Part shown: positions 21,340 through 32,944 of the stretch, piece after piece
Numbering within the stretch: position 1 is the stretch's first letter
Layout of the letters: every line of letters begins with the position of its first letter
Source of the DNA: Vombatus ursinus
Taxonomy: Eukaryota; Chordata; Mammalia; Diprotodontia; Vombatidae
Direction of reading: 5' to 3'
Assembly: GCF_900497805.2 (NCBI RefSeq)
Contig: NW_020954599.1
Coordinates: forward strand, 40,848,227 to 40,912,226
DNA length: 64,000 nt
Translations under genes and position numbers: made by a program
The notes under the pieces: generated by a model
What the model was told of the DNA's origin: nothing
The model's input: the letters and a program-made list of their open reading frames with translations, nothing else
Databases searched by the model: none

Positions 21340-21575
21340 GAAACAAGCATTTATTAAGCACTTATAGTGTGCCAGGAATACTAAGAACTTTACAAATACT
21401 ATTTCATGTGATCCTAACAACAATCCTGGAAGATAGGTGTTATTTTTATCCCCATTTTATGTTTGGGAAAACTAAAGCAGACAGCAGTTAAATAACTTGC
21501 CCAGGATTACAAAGCTAAAAAATAGCTGAGGTCATATTGAAATTCAGGTCTTCCTAACTCAAGGCTCAGTACAAA
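21340..21575 (-). mobile_element. MIR/Ther1-type CORE-SINE
   Basis: Minus-strand copy with 'ttaagcacttatagtgtgccagg', 'tttacaaatactatttcatgtgatcctaacaacaatcct', 'atccccattttatg', 'ataacttgcccaggattacaaagct' and 'aaattcaggtcttcctaactcaagg'. Near full length. Confidence 0.8.
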
Positions 21576-21908
21576 ACAACTCAGAAATTATAACCTACTT
21601 GGAAACAATGACAAGGCTATCTGAGCTTATTATAATTTCTGTCTATATTAATCATAAAACCAATAGCACAACTATGAATATGACAGAGGGACAGAAGGAA
21701 GCTCTTTGCCTTCTTAAGCTGAGGAGGTTATTCTTTGTCCAAAGGGAGAGAGTGCCTCCTTATAATCTGGAATATATAAGGCCACTTCCAGTTCTAAAGT
21801 TTCAATATGATTGAGTATATTTCAAAAGGGTATATGCATGAAATTTACATTTTGTTTCCCTAATCATGTTAGAGTTGGTTTTTTTAAGAAAATGACCCTC
21901 TGGTTAGT
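21576..21908. other. Unassigned DNA
   Basis: Nothing recognised. A 71-codon frame (21599-21814) lacks motifs. Confidence 0.45.
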
Positions 21909-21909
21909 A

Positions 21910-22675
21910 TATACCATACTGAAAGTGATAAAAATATAAATAAAGAAATGAAGTTAATTGACAAAGATGAGAAAATAAAAGAATAGTCAATAGTGGGGGG
22001 GTTGTGAAAAGCTGGGAAAGCATTCTGGAAATTAATTTGAAGGGAGTAACACAAACATTATGTCCTTCCAGAAATTCCACTTCTATGTACATACCCCATA
22101 GAGATCAATGATAAACAAAAAGCATCCTCCTTACTCTTCCTACCCCCCAACCTTATCATATCCCCAAAATGCTGATGGAAGTACTTTTTTTTGTTATAGC
22201 AAAGAACTAGAAATAAAGTAGGATAGTCATCAATTGAGGAATATATAAGCAAATTGTGATACATGAAGGTAATGGAATATTATTGTGCTATAAGAAATGC
22301 CAAATGCAAGGAATTCAGAGAAGTGTGGAAAGAGCTATTGGAACTGATACAAAGTGAAGCAAGTAGAACTATACACAAAGAACAGCAACAGTTAACAATC
22401 AAAATGAAATCTCACACAATTATGACCCCAAAGAAGATATATGGAAAGTAATGCCTCTTCCTCATTTCTTTACAAAGATGAAGGTCTATTAATGTGGAAT
22501 AATGTATATAAGATTAGATTTTTTCAACATGTTAAGTTTTGCTGATTTTTTCCCTCTCTTTTTTCTTTATTATTAGGGGTGACTGGTAGGGAAAGGGGAA
22601 AGGGTTAGCTTGGGAAATATCAGTAATATTTTTAGAATATTAATTAAATGTGTTTTAAAAAATAAAGAAATGTAT
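21910..22675 (+). mobile_element. Old L1 3' end
   Basis: It carries the C-terminal end of ORF2 in broken frames: 'agcattctggaaattaat' (FWKLI-like), 'gcaaagaactagaaataaag' and 'atggaatattattgtgctataagaaatgc' (MEYYCAIRNA). A 3'UTR ending 'gtgttttaaaaaataaag' follows. Its 3'UTR differs from the other L1s here, so it is an older subfamily. Confidence 0.75.
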
Positions 22676-23085
22676 GCAACTGCTTATTCAGAATTGCTCT
22701 TGTAAGTAGGGGACTACTACTTAATGTAAATCCGAAGCTATCAACAAGATCTCTCTACCCTTAAAAGTACCTCTCTTATCTGCTTTATGATGCTTGAAAA
22801 TCCTCTTGAAAGATTTTATTCTGTAATTAATCACAAAGCTTAAATGCAAATACAAGAGGGGAGAGATTACCTCTCTATTTAAACTAATTCACACTGAGAT
22901 ACATATAAATATATGATATAGTACCCTTTCCTGAGAATTGGTTTTGACAGAAGAGAAAAGAGAGAATGAGGGCTGTGAGCACCCTAAATGAAATGGAACT
23001 AAGGATATGTAAGGGGTACAGAAAGATGAGGCTGGAAATAATCATGTTAAATCTGATTATCTTCAGAATTTTTCCAATAACTGGA
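22676..23085. other. Unassigned DNA
   Basis: No recognised feature. Overlapping 87- and 89-codon frames on opposite strands are chance. Confidence 0.45.
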
Positions 23086-23089
23086 TCTA

Positions 23090-23285
23090 TACATTCTATG
23101 GAAAGAGTGATGGATTTGAATTCAGATAATCTGGGTTTGAAGGCCATGTGTGCCTTTTATCAGCTGGGTGACCATGGGCAGTTCATTTCTCATGATTTTA
23201 GGTTCTTTATCTGTAAGTGGAGGGAGTTTAACTAGATGACTTCACTTTATCTTTTCAACTTTAAACTTATGATTCCTATATTATT
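23090..23285 (+). mobile_element. MIR3-type SINE
   Basis: Plus-strand order: 'agtgatggatttgaattcag', 'cagctgggtgaccatgggcag', 'ggttctttatctgtaagtggagggagtttaactagatgac', then 'cttatgattcct'. Confidence 0.7.
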
Positions 23286-23400
23286 TAGAATATAGGTTAG
23301 TTATAGATGTTAACTCCTTTCTTTAAGTACTAAATTTTAAATAATATAACCTTATGATGAAAAAGTAAAATTGTGGTTTGTGTTCCACAACACAGCTCAA

Positions 23401-24842
23401 GTATGCTTCGATCTGAATTCAGACTCCATAGCTCTTTCTCTGGATGTGAATAGCATTTCATCATCAGTCTTTTAGAATTGTTTAAAATTGGAACACTAAT
23501 GCATTGTTGGAAGAATTGTGAAATGATCCAACCATTTTGGAGAGCAATTTGGAACTATGCCCAAAGGGCTATAAAAATGTGCATGCCCTTTGACTAGCAC
23601 TTCTGGGGCTGTATCCCAAAGAGATCATAAGGGAAAAGGACCACACATACAAAAATATTTATAGCAGCTCTTTTTATGGTGGCAAAGAATTGGAAATTGA
23701 AGGGATGCTCATCAATTGGGGAATGGCTGAACAAGTTGTGGTATATGAATGTAATGAAATATTATTGTGCTAAAAGGAATGATGAGCAGGCAGACTTCAG
23801 AAACACCTGGAAAGATTGTATGGATTGATGCTGAGTAAAGTGAGCAGAACCAGGAGAACGTTGTACACAGTAACAGCCATGTTGTGTGATGACTAACGTT
23901 GATAGACTTAGCCCTTCTCAGCAATGCAAGGATCTAAGACATCTCCAAAGGTCTCAAGATGTAAAATGCTATCCACATCCAAAGAAAGAACTACGGAGTT
24001 TGAATGCAGATTGAAGCATACTATTTGCTATTTTTTCTTCTGTTTTGTTTTGTTTTCTCTTTCTTGTGGTTCCTCCTATTGATTCTAATTCTTACTTACA
24101 ACATCACTAATGTGAAAATATCTTTAATAAAACTGTATATGTATAGCCTATATCAGATTGTGCACCGTCTTGGGGAGGTAGGCAGGAAGGGAGGGGGAGA
24201 AAAATTTAAAATTCAACAGCTCATGGAAGTGATGGTTGATAAATCAAAATAAATTAATAATAAAAAAAGAATTGTCTTGGATCATTGTGTTGCTGAGAAG
24301 AGCTAAGTCTATCATAGCTGATCATTACACAGTGTTGCTGTTACTGTGTACAATGTTGTGGTTCTGCTCACTTCACTCAGCATCAGTTCATGTAAGCCTT
24401 TCTAGGTTTTTCTGAAACCATCATTTCTTACAGCACAATAATATTCCATTACACTCATATATCACAAGTTGTTCCGCCATTCATTCCCCAATTGATAAGC
24501 ATCCCCTGGATGCTACAAATATTTTTGGACATGTGGGTCCTTTTTCCCACAAAACAGCCATGATGGAAAATACTATCCACATCCAGCATAGTATTTTCAC
24601 TATTTTTTGCTTTTTGTTTTTTCATTCTCATGTTTTTCCCTTTTGTTCTGATTCTTCTTTCACAACATGACTACTGTAGAAATATATTTAATAAGATTGT
24701 ACATATATAACCTATATAAGATTGCTTACTGTCTGGGGAAGGGAAGGATGGAGAAAAATTTGAAAATCAAAATCATATAAAAGTGAATGTTGAAAACTAT
24801 CTTTACATGTAATCAGGAAAAAAATATTATTAAATTGGTTAA
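23401..24842 (+). mobile_element. L1 with 5' inversion (twin-priming form), interrupted
   Basis: Bases 23401-23481 and 24277-24556 are antisense L1 ('tgcttcgatctgaattcagactccatagctctttctc', 'gttctgctcacttcactcagcatcagttcatgtaag', 'cacaagttgttccgccattc'). From 24557 the sense 3'UTR runs to an A-rich end ('actatccacatccagcatag', 'tttcccttttgttctgattcttctttcacaacatgac'). An inverted 5' segment joined to a sense 3' segment is the usual product of twin priming. A later L1 (23482-24268) interrupts the inverted arm. Confidence 0.75.
23474..24276 (+). mobile_element. 5'-truncated L1 nested in the inverted L1
   Basis: The body is 23482-24268: ORF2 C-terminus ('ggaacactaatgcattgttggaagaattgtg', 'atgaatgtaatgaaatattattgtgc', 'agcagaaccaggagaacg') and a 3'UTR ending in AATAATAAAAAAA. 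AGAATTGT at 23474-23481 and 24269-24276 is the target duplication. Removing it restores the continuous antisense host sequence. Confidence 0.85.
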
Positions 24843-25585
24843 AAAAAGGAAATGTGATACATGTTCTTAGAAATGTTATAGCAATGTTTCAATATAAAAT
24901 TTATGGATGTTGTCTTTTCTTCAATAGATTTTTAAAAATCCAATTTTAAAAGATATTCTATAACCTGTTTATCTGAGACTATTTTTAAATACCAGGAAAC
25001 ATTGAGAGTCATTCACCACATCCTGTCCAGCTAAAGAATCTGCATCCTGGGCAGTCCCACACTCACCCTTTCACTAGTTTGTGAAAGTGAAAAAGCCTGA
25101 CTGTCCATACTGCAGAGTAAAATGAAAATTTCTCTTTGGCTTTCAGAGTCAGAAACTTTTCCTTCCCTCAGTTCCATCTCTTTCTTTCAAGCAGCAATGA
25201 ATCTTTGTCAAGAGTTGAATGAATTTGTGGATTTGCCAATCAAAATTAGCTTATGAGCCACCACTCACTGGCTACATCACTTGCTTTCTAGATATGCTCT
25301 ATTCCAATGAGTCTTAGTCATAAAAACATTTTCATAATAGAGTTGGCTCCCCATAAAAGCAAGAAAAGCCTCATACATGTTTCTTGTATACAACTATTTT
25401 ACTCAATATGTGATGATAATCAAATAGTACTTACTAACAAGAAAACCAATACATAATTTTTAAAAATGATGGCTACCAATCAGAAGCTAGCCTGCTTCTC
25501 TCTTAAACCATGGAAGTCCCCCCGATAGTTGGTTTATCTGAACCAAGGATTTTTAGGAAATATGTAGTTAGGGTCATTCCTCAAA
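24843..25585. other. Unassigned DNA
   Basis: No recognised gene or repeat. Confidence 0.5.
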
Positions 25586-25587
25586 TG

Positions 25588-25710
25588 AGTATATATATAT
25601 ATATATATAATGTATGTATATATACATATATACATATATGTAAATGTGTGTAAGTTTATACACACATATAATGCATGTATACATATATAAGTACATCTGT
25701 GTGTATGGAT
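25588..25710. repeat. (TA)n and TATG/TACA low-complexity tract
   Basis: A clean TA run (about 25590-25609) passes into TGTA/CATA words to about 25710. Confidence 0.9.
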
Positions 25711-25814
25711 TATATATGAATGAATGATTATTTTGTACCCACTATTTAAGAAAAAATGTAACTTGCTAACAATTTTAGTTTTATTTCTTTATATAGTTAT
25801 CAAAAGTCTCCAAA

Positions 25815-26008
25815 CACATTGTTCTGAGAGAAACCTTAGAAATCATCTAGTCAAAAATCTTCATTTTATAGTTGAGGAGACTGAAGGTCAGAGAAGTTCC
25901 ATGACTCTTCCAATGTCCCAGAGGTAGAATGAGGCAGATCTGGGCTTTGAACTCAAGTGCTTTGATTCCAAACTTAGTGTTCTTTCCATTGCACCATGCT
26001 GCCTTAGA
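25815..26008 (-). mobile_element. MIR3-type SINE
   Basis: Minus-strand order: 'gaaaccttagaaatcatctagtc', 'cattttatagttgaggagactgaaggtcagag', 'gggctttgaactcaagtgctttgattccaa', 'ctttccattgcaccatgctgcct'. Confidence 0.8.
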
Positions 26009-26051
26009 AAGTATTTATAAAATGTATAGCAGCAATAAATCACCTTAAGTG

Positions 26052-26252
26052 ATGAGATTTATTGTTGTTGTTGCTTTTTTGGGGTTTTGTTTTGTTTTTT
26101 TGGTGAGGCAATGGGGTGAAGTGACTTGCCCAGAGTCACAGAGCTGGTAATTGTCAAGTGTCTGAAGCCAGATTTGAATTCCAGTCTTCCTGAATCCAGG
26201 ACCAATGCTCTATCCCCTGCACCATATAGCTGCCCCCAACCAATGAGATTTA
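26052..26252 (-). mobile_element. tRNA-headed SINE with target duplication
   Basis: The body is 26062-26242 on the minus strand, with an impure A-rich tail (TTTTTGGGGTTTTG on this strand). ATGAGATTTA flanks it exactly at 26052-26061 and 26243-26252. It includes GTGACTCTGGGCAAGTCAC and head GGGGGCAGCTATATGGTGCA. Confidence 0.9.
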
Positions 26253-27665
26253 AACAAGCATATATCAGAGAGTTATCCACCTTTATACCTTTCCTTTTTG
26301 CCTTAAATAGCTGCTAGTTCTGCTATTAATGTCAGCTTTAGCCAACACGGCACTTTCTCCATGGTATATGCATAATCAGACTGTTTTTTTGTTATTGACT
26401 TTTCCTCCCCATAAGTAAAAATATGATATGTTTTGATATGATATGATGCAATGCTATGCAAGGAAAACATGAGTAGTCTACATAGCAGGGATATGCTAAT
26501 AACCAAGAAGGAGACAGGATTCCATTAGGCTGTTAAGAATTACATCAAGCTGAGGACTAGTGATTTCCTAAGGGAGATGCTTTCTTCCTTGGCTAATTTA
26601 GCATCACTTAGCAGAAGCAGAGTTTTCAAGGGTCATTGGAAGGCAATTGGGGCCCTTCCCTGTCTGACAGCTCTGAGTCACTGCAACCCAAATGTATCTG
26701 CAATTTAGCTCTACTCTGTATCTGTCAGCCAAAGCAAATACAGAAGATGGGGTTTCTGTTTGTTTTGTATGGAAAAAGAGCAAGTCAAGAGGAGGGATAA
26801 GTCTCAATCCATTGATCAAATTAGGAGTCCCTCCACATACCACAAGGAACATGAGTAATCAGTGTGAAGCTAATCTATTTCACAGGTTGCCTGCTGCTCT
26901 CCTTGGTCCTAACCCCAGGCTCCTTAAGATTGTTATTCCAAGGTAGGATTGGATTAAATTAAATGATTTTTCATTATCAAATACTTTTCATCAGGGGATT
27001 CCAATTTGCTTTAAAAACATAAATAAATCCAAACACCCAGTCAAAGATCAATGAGGTGAGGCAGATGGGGTTAAAAAGTTTGTCCAAAGTCACGAATCCA
27101 ATGCCACTGTCAGAAAAAGAGTAAAGATCAAGGAACTGGGGAAACAGGAAACCTAATCACTGCAGAGGTGTAGCCTTTGAAAGATGTAGCCAGGGACAAG
27201 ATCTCTGAGGATTCAGGAAAGCTTATTGAGTTGGGAAATTCATTCCTGTCATTTCTTAAGCAGCTCACACACTCTAAGAACCTATTAGCCAGGGGATTTC
27301 ACAAGTGAGTGTGGGCATATCATTAGGTCAACTATCATATATTTTTCTAAACAATAAAGGGATAAAAGTATTTATGTGTCTATATTTCTTTCTGTCTATA
27401 TCTATCTATCTATCTATCTATATTTCATGAGACTCAAGCATCAAAACCTGTGTTCATAGACATAATTAAGAATTTTTGTGCCCAGGGCAAGTACTACTAA
27501 TATTGTTCGAGGGAAAAGAAACAGCTGAGCATGAGTAGGTGGAATAGCTAGACCTCTGTGTGTTCTCCATGTTAATTAGCTATTTTCTTAACTAGATGTC
27601 AAGTTTTGTTGTGTCTATGATATTGAAAGATTATCAGATAGTCCCAGGATCCTCTCAATTCATCA
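26253..27665. other. Unassigned DNA
   Basis: About 1.4 kb with no named repeat except the TCTA run at 27393-27426. Overlapping 82- and 84-codon frames at 26604-26946 on opposite strands show no domain and are treated as chance. Confidence 0.5.
27393..27426. repeat. (TCTA)n microsatellite
   Basis: Six to seven TCTA units, seen directly. Confidence 0.9.
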
Positions 27666-27669
27666 CCCT

Positions 27670-27925
27670 AAAAATGTGGAATAGTGGAAAGAGGGCAGTA
27701 TTTACACTCTTTGGGCAAATTAGAACTCTGATATCTAATTCTGCCTCAGATACTTCTGAGCTGTGTAACCCAGGATAAGTCATTTAACCTCTCAGCCTTG
27801 ATCCTCTGACTGAAAATAGATAATAATAATATCAACATCATGTGGTGAGGATCAAAAGATATAAAATAAGTAAGGTACTTTACAAATCTTAAGCATGGAT
27901 AAATACCGGTTATCATCACCATCAT
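27670..27925 (+). mobile_element. MIR-type CORE-SINE
   Basis: Plus-strand order: 'gtggaatagtggaaagagggcag', 'gagctgtgtaacccaggataagtcatttaacctctcag', 'gtggtgaggatcaaaagat', 'ggtactttacaaatcttaag', ending in a TATCATCACCATCATCAT tail. Confidence 0.78.
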
Positions 27926-27984
27926 CATGATCATTAGATACTGGTTAGAGTGTATTGGTCTAAATATTAACTACTACTTTGGAA

Positions 27985-28040
27985 AATATGTGTGTGTGTG
28001 TATGGTGTGGTGTAGTGTTTTATATGTGTGTGTGTGTTTA
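27985..28040. repeat. Interrupted (TG)n tract
   Basis: Two TG runs separated by TATGGTGTGGTGTAGTG. Confidence 0.9.
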
Positions 28041-28360
28041 CTGAAAATCTTAGCTTTGACACACATTATAGGTCACACAGGTTTGATTCAAGCTAAATTT
28101 GGAAGGTAGGGGAGGACATGTAGTCAATATTTAGATGAATGTGGCATTTAAAATGAAAGAAAAAATAAATTCAGACTGCGTACTAGAATTCTATTAAACT
28201 TTATATTAACTGTGACTTACAGAACTAATTGGTTACTTAAACACTGGGTATAAAGAGCCCTTGAAATTTAGCATCATATAATAGGAAGAAAACTAGTCCT
28301 TTAATCAGAAACCTTGAATTAAAACTTGGTTCAAGTGCTTCCTACTTATGTCACTCTCAG
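28041..28360. other. Unassigned DNA
   Basis: Nothing recognised. Confidence 0.45.
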
Positions 28361-28361
28361 G

Positions 28362-28512
28362 TTGTCATTCATTTACTAAAGATTTCTTAAGTACCCACTA
28401 TTTGTAATTTATTGTGTCAGGTACCATGGAATCAAAGGTATATACACACATATGTATGTGTAGGCATACACAATGGATGTTTATATGTGCATATGCATGT
28501 ATATGTGTATGA
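28362..28512 (-). mobile_element. L2 3' tail fragment plus TATG tract
   Basis: 'catttactaaagatttcttaagtacccactatttg...gtgtcaggtaccatgg' is a worn antisense L2 3' end (to about 28437). It runs into a TATG/CACA low-complexity tract to 28512. Confidence 0.55.
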
Positions 28513-28654
28513 TGACCTTTCCTTAAATGGAGTTCATGTTAACGTATTTTGTCAAAGGCCTGCCACCCATCTCAGGAATCTGTGGTCCTTTTAGTGGTAA
28601 CAAACTGAGACTTCTGGCTTTTCTCTGATTTCATCTCTAATGAGTGTTTCTAAT

Positions 28655-28932
28655 GGAGCCCATAAGGGCAGCTAGGTGGCACAGTGGATAGAGTACTAGG
28701 CCTAAAGTCAGGAAGATTCATCTTCCTCTGTTCAAATCTGGCCTCAGACACTTGCTAGCTATGTGACCTGAATAAGTCACCTAACCCTATTTGTCTCAGT
28801 TTCCTCATCTATAAAATTGTCTGGAGAAGGAGACAGCAAACAACTCCAATATCTTTAGCAAGAAAACCCCAAATGGGATCAGTAAGAGTCAGATGCAACT
28901 GAAATGACTGAACAACAAAAGGGGACCCCATA
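28655..28932 (+). mobile_element. MAR1-type CORE-SINE with RTE-like tail
   Basis: The body is 28666-28920: GGGCAGCTAGGTGGCACAGT head, CTAGCTATGTGACC CORE, 'ctcagtttcctcatctataaaat', then 'ctggagaaggagacagcaaac' and 'gcaagaaaaccccaaatggg', ending TGACTGAACAACAAAA. GGAGCCCATA (28655-28664) and GGACCCCATA (28923-28932) are a likely target duplication. Confidence 0.88.
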
Positions 28933-29300
28933 TGCTTTACCTTCTAAGATAATAGCATATATTTAAAAATTAGAACTTGAATCATAGACAAAACTGCAAA
29001 GAATTGCAGCAGCACAGAATATCAATAAGAATGAGATAGATTCCAATAATATTATCATGGGACCTTGATATCAGAGGATTCACACTTACCAGCAAACTCA
29101 GCTTTTAGACCAAAAGAACTGTTAAAATCTTGAAATTACTCATGTCAAAGTGGACCAAAAAAGGAAGTGAGGAATGTGGACAGTACAGGAGTGAGTGAAT
29201 TAAAGACATAATATTCAGTAGCATTAAAATAACATCCACAAAGTTTCCCAAAGAATCTGGTAAAACACTGTCTGTCATAGCTAAAATCTTAGAAAAGAGG
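28933..29300. other. Unassigned DNA
   Basis: Nothing recognised. The 79-codon minus-strand frame at 29105-29344 has no motif. Confidence 0.45.
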
Positions 29301-29304
29301 CATG

Positions 29305-29450
29305 AAAAAGACCTGAAAGAGCTTAAAGCAGCCCTGGAGCTCATCTAATCCAACACTCTCATTTGATAGAAGAGGAAACTCAGATCTAAAGAGAAGAAGT
29401 GATGACCTTGGTGACCCAGCTAGTTAAGTGTAGGAAGTGGAAAACTGAAG
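29305..29450 (-). mobile_element. MIR3-type SINE fragment
   Basis: 'ccctggagctcatctaatccaacactctcatttgatagaagaggaaactc' followed by 'ccttggtgacccagctagttaagtg', the minus-strand MIR3 order. Confidence 0.7.
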
Positions 29451-29451
29451 C

Positions 29452-29640
29452 TGTGATGATGTTATAGAGGGATCACTGATCCAAGAGTCAGGAATCCTGA
29501 GTTTTAATACTTGCTTTAGTATTAACCTATTGGTGTTCCTGTACAAATAATTTAAACTCCCCAGGCTTCAGTATCTTCCTTTAGAAAATGATGAGCTTGG
29601 ACCCAATTACCAAGGTTACTTTAAATTCAGCATTATCTAT
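29452..29640 (+). mobile_element. MIR3-type SINE
   Basis: 'ttatagagggatcactgatccaagagtcaggaatcctgagtttta', 'ctccccaggcttcagtatcttcctttagaaaatgatgagcttggac'. Plus orientation, head to head with the fragments on both sides. Confidence 0.65.
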
Positions 29641-29641
29641 G

Positions 29642-29757
29642 TCATAGCTTACTTATGATCAAACAAGTACTAAGTGTTAGAGCTGGAATTCAAACTTGGA
29701 TTCCAGTTCTCCAGGTCTAACAAGTTCTCATCCATACCCTGCTGCAAGCCTAGGTAG
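29642..29757 (-). mobile_element. MIR3-type SINE fragment
   Basis: 'aagtactaagtgttagagctggaattcaaacttggattccagttctcc', then a worn head. It overlaps in content with 29305-29450, so it is a separate copy rather than the other half. Confidence 0.6.
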
Positions 29758-30348
29758 AGCCTGATAGTTCAATTTATAGAAGTGAAATCCTATCACACTG
29801 ATGAACAGCCTTTCTTAGCTTATAGGATAAGTTATTTGATGCTTATTTTTAAAATCTCATTTATGTGATACTAGAGAGCAAACAAGTAATTTCTAACCCA
29901 TCTGTCAACAACCACTTAGTGAGCACTTATTGCAGGATCCAGCTATGGTTCAGGCATTGGGTAACATGCCAATCCTAATTCAGTAAGAGTATACATAAAA
30001 GGATAAATGTGGAAATCATTTGAATGAGGGCATATGAATGATCTGCTGCTGCTGTCTCTCAAAATTGCCATTTTAATAGCAAGTCTAGTTGAAGCCTATG
30101 GTAGGGCGCAGAAATTTGACTTGAGGATATTTGAACCTTGGTACCTATTTTTAAGCATTAATACATTAAAACTCAAGAAAAACAACAATATATTATTTAG
30201 CCTTATCATGTACTGCAGCAGAATGGGAGTGATTATGGCTTATTTTCATGTTGATTTTAGCTCAAGCCATAAGGCAGCTGAATTATGTTGATAGGGTGAA
30301 TAGTAGGGATTCATATTGGCTTTAGGCCTGAGGAAAGCAAAGGGGGCA
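29758..30348. other. Mostly unassigned DNA
   Basis: A possible antisense L2 3' tail lies at 29905-29975 ('gagcacttattgcaggatcc...ggttcaggcattggg'). The rest is not recognised. Confidence 0.4.
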
Positions 30349-30377
30349 GGAAAGGAAGGAAGGAAGGGAGGGAGGAA

Positions 30378-30423
<46 letters not shown>

Positions 30424-30435
30424 AANNNNNNNNNN

Positions 30436-30515
<80 letters not shown>

Positions 30516-30516
30516 A
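30349..30516. repeat. (GAAA)n microsatellite with a 10-N gap
   Basis: A GGAA-rich lead (30349-30380) passes into a long pure GAAA run. Ten Ns at 30426-30435 mark an assembly gap, so the true length is unknown. Both strands give Lys/Glu- or Phe/Leu/Ser-rich frames that are not proteins. Confidence 0.97.
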
Positions 30517-31866
30517 GGTAACAACAGGATTCTTTTGCCTATGTAGGGTGATTTAACCATGAGTGACAATCTAAAATTGATTGTTTAAGGATCATCAGAG
30601 TTGTAAAAGAGCTCTAGGATCACCACAATAATGTGGTAGAGGGTGACCAAAGGGAAGCAACAGACTTGGAAGCTGTGAGGTGACACCAGACAGTGACATA
30701 ACAAAGAGGAAAAGATGTCTCTTGCCATGAGTTGGGGAGGTAGTGGACATGACAAATTGATGACAAAATGATGCTTCTTTAGGATCTTTATCAATAGAGT
30801 CAGCAAAATATATATGAAAGGCAACATAGGTATCAGTGCATACTATACAGAAGGGTAAAGAGGTTTTGCCTTGTGTTCTTTGACTCAAGAAAAAGATAAA
30901 ATACCAGTTTGACCAAGGAGAAAGGGATCAAACTCAACAAGTCTGTTCCTACCAGTCTCTGGGGGTGAGAACCAAAGGATTTGTTGAGAGGGGAACAGTT
31001 TTCCCCTCATGTCTATGGCTCTGGGGGTTTCCACTAACCATTTAAATATTCATGTTTTCTCTTTCAGATGTCTCTCTTGAACTTCAGTTTGTCTCTCTTT
31101 CCATTCTCAAAATCTCTCTACCAATCCAAAGTCATGTCACCTTCATATATACAGTATAAAGCATAATGGCTCAGAGCAATCTCAGCCAAGCAGTAGTCAC
31201 ATCTCCCCTCTGCATATGTAATGCACAAGGCTATTCTTCAAGGAACTGTCCAAACTTTCAGAGGAAGGAGTCGGATTACATTTACAGTTATTAAGTTCTT
31301 GCACATCCCCTACTTTACTGATGCTGTGTGGATTTGTCTGCCACCTGGTCTTATAATACTAAAGTCTGTCCTATCTAATTCTTACTAGAAGGTTGTACTC
31401 AGTATTCTGAACTTATGTAAAGTGACTAACACTGCTAGTAAAGATAAGGAAAAGAAAAGAACAGGATTAAGGCTGGACTCCCTAAAGTGCAAGTGATTTT
31501 CAATAACTATTATATGAAAGAAGGGATTTATAAAATAAGATTATTTTTCTGGTTCATCAAGCCCAATAGTATTATACAGAACCCCTTCTTCCCCCAACAC
31601 ATACAAGCAATCGATTATGGGATTTGCTATTAGTGAAGAGAGAGCATAGCTCATATATTTTTAAATCCTGTAATGTTTAAAATGTACCCACCATCTGTCT
31701 CTGCTTCTTAAGAGCCAGGAAGCCCCAAGTACCTTTTGACAGGAAATGTACCATCTTCTTTCCTTTTGCTATAAGATATTGAATTTTCTTTAATTCATTA
31801 TCCTTGACCTGGCTGAGGCCCTGACAGCATACAGTAAGTAAAGCAAACAATAAAAAAAATTATTAT
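30517..31866. other. Unassigned DNA
   Basis: About 1.35 kb without a recognised repeat. A 97-codon minus-strand frame at 30595-30888 shows no domain. A TTTCTCTTTCAG sequence near 31059-31070 looks like a splice acceptor, but no coding exon follows it. Confidence 0.45.
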
Positions 31867-31867
31867 T

Positions 31868-31903
31868 GCTACAAACATACACATATATGTATATGTGTGT
31901 ATA

Positions 31904-31940
<37 letters not shown>
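31868..31940. repeat. TA/TG microsatellite
   Basis: CATATATGTATATGTG words lead into an uninterrupted (TG)n of about 30 bp. Confidence 0.95.
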
Positions 31941-31943
<3 letters not shown>

Positions 31944-32652
31944 GATAGCCTAGCAGTCACTGAAGACTAAGAATGGGGCAGCAGTAGCCTGAGTGTGACT
32001 TCATGGGGAAAAGCAGCAGTGTTTCCCCTTTGCTCAACATAATCCCAAATAAAAGAAAGAGGCCAAGGAGAGGGAAGAAATGAGGTTCTTCTCCCACATA
32101 ATTTATGAAATCTGCACATTTCTGGGCAAAGAAAGTAAAAATTAAACTGACTTTGTTATATACTCAAAGATATGGGAAGGAATAATCCTGAGTTTGTTGT
32201 CCAGGAGTGAACCTTTTAACTCAGCCAGATAAGATTGAGCATATAAGCAGAGGCCAGGACAAAGACCAATAGATCCAAATAGAGGATAGGTAAACAAATT
32301 GCCCCTGTTTTAGATTTCAGGAAGCCTCCTACCTTCTATCCCTCCTCTCAAAATCTGAACCCAGCAACCTAACAAGATATAAGCTGAACAAATCAAGAAT
32401 TTTTAAAGTGTTCTCCAGATAAAGTACATCCTCAAGAGGGAAACTGTAAGGTGCAAGCCTGGGGAAATAAAATTAAATGTTTTTCTCCTTCACACTTTTT
32501 TTTTGTAAATTCAGAAGAAATCAAGGTAAAAGGGGATACTTTAAGAGGACTAAAGTATATCAAGGGCAATGGACATCCTGAAAAATTTGTGTGAAAGAAC
32601 AGACTCACCTGACCTCGCCGTGGTAAAGATGGAGAATGAAATGATCATATAT
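31941..32652. other. Unassigned DNA
   Basis: Nothing recognised. Confidence 0.5.
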
Positions 32653-32654
32653 AA

Positions 32655-32880
32655 GCTATTTTATGTTGTAGTGGGTAAAGGGTCAACCTTAATGTCCAGA
32701 AGACCTGACCTTGAATTCCTTCCATGACCCATACTTATCGAGTGACCTTGGGCAAGTCACTCAAACTCTTGGTGCTCTCAGACAACTTTCTAAGAGTATA
32801 AATTATAAAACAGCTGCCCATTTGAATTGGTAGAAGGAGTTTCTTCAACAGGAGATCCATTTAAAAAAATAAAATGATCC
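32655..32880 (+). mobile_element. CORE-SINE with an unusual 3' part, copy 1
   Basis: The head and CORE are MIR-like ('gagtgaccttgggcaagtcactcaaactct'). They are followed by 'tggtgctctcagacaactttctaagagtataaat' and 'attggtagaaggagtttcttcaacagg' instead of the usual MIR, L2 or RTE tail. The same layout occurs antisense at 33768-33998. Confidence 0.7.
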
Positions 32881-32944
32881 ATGATTCTAACTTTATCATT
32901 CCTTAGCTCAAAGGCATAGTTTTTTAACAAGTATCCCACAAGCC

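Noticed and set aside
30246-30569. Minus-strand frame of Phe/Leu/Ser repeats
   Set aside because: Translation of the GAAA microsatellite, including the N gap.
30595-30888. 97-codon minus-strand frame
   Set aside because: No domain recognised; two overlapping frames in the same place argue for chance.
31059-31070. TTTCTCTTTCAG resembling a splice acceptor
   Set aside because: The following ATG frame closes after about 30 codons without a recognisable protein, and no donor was found.
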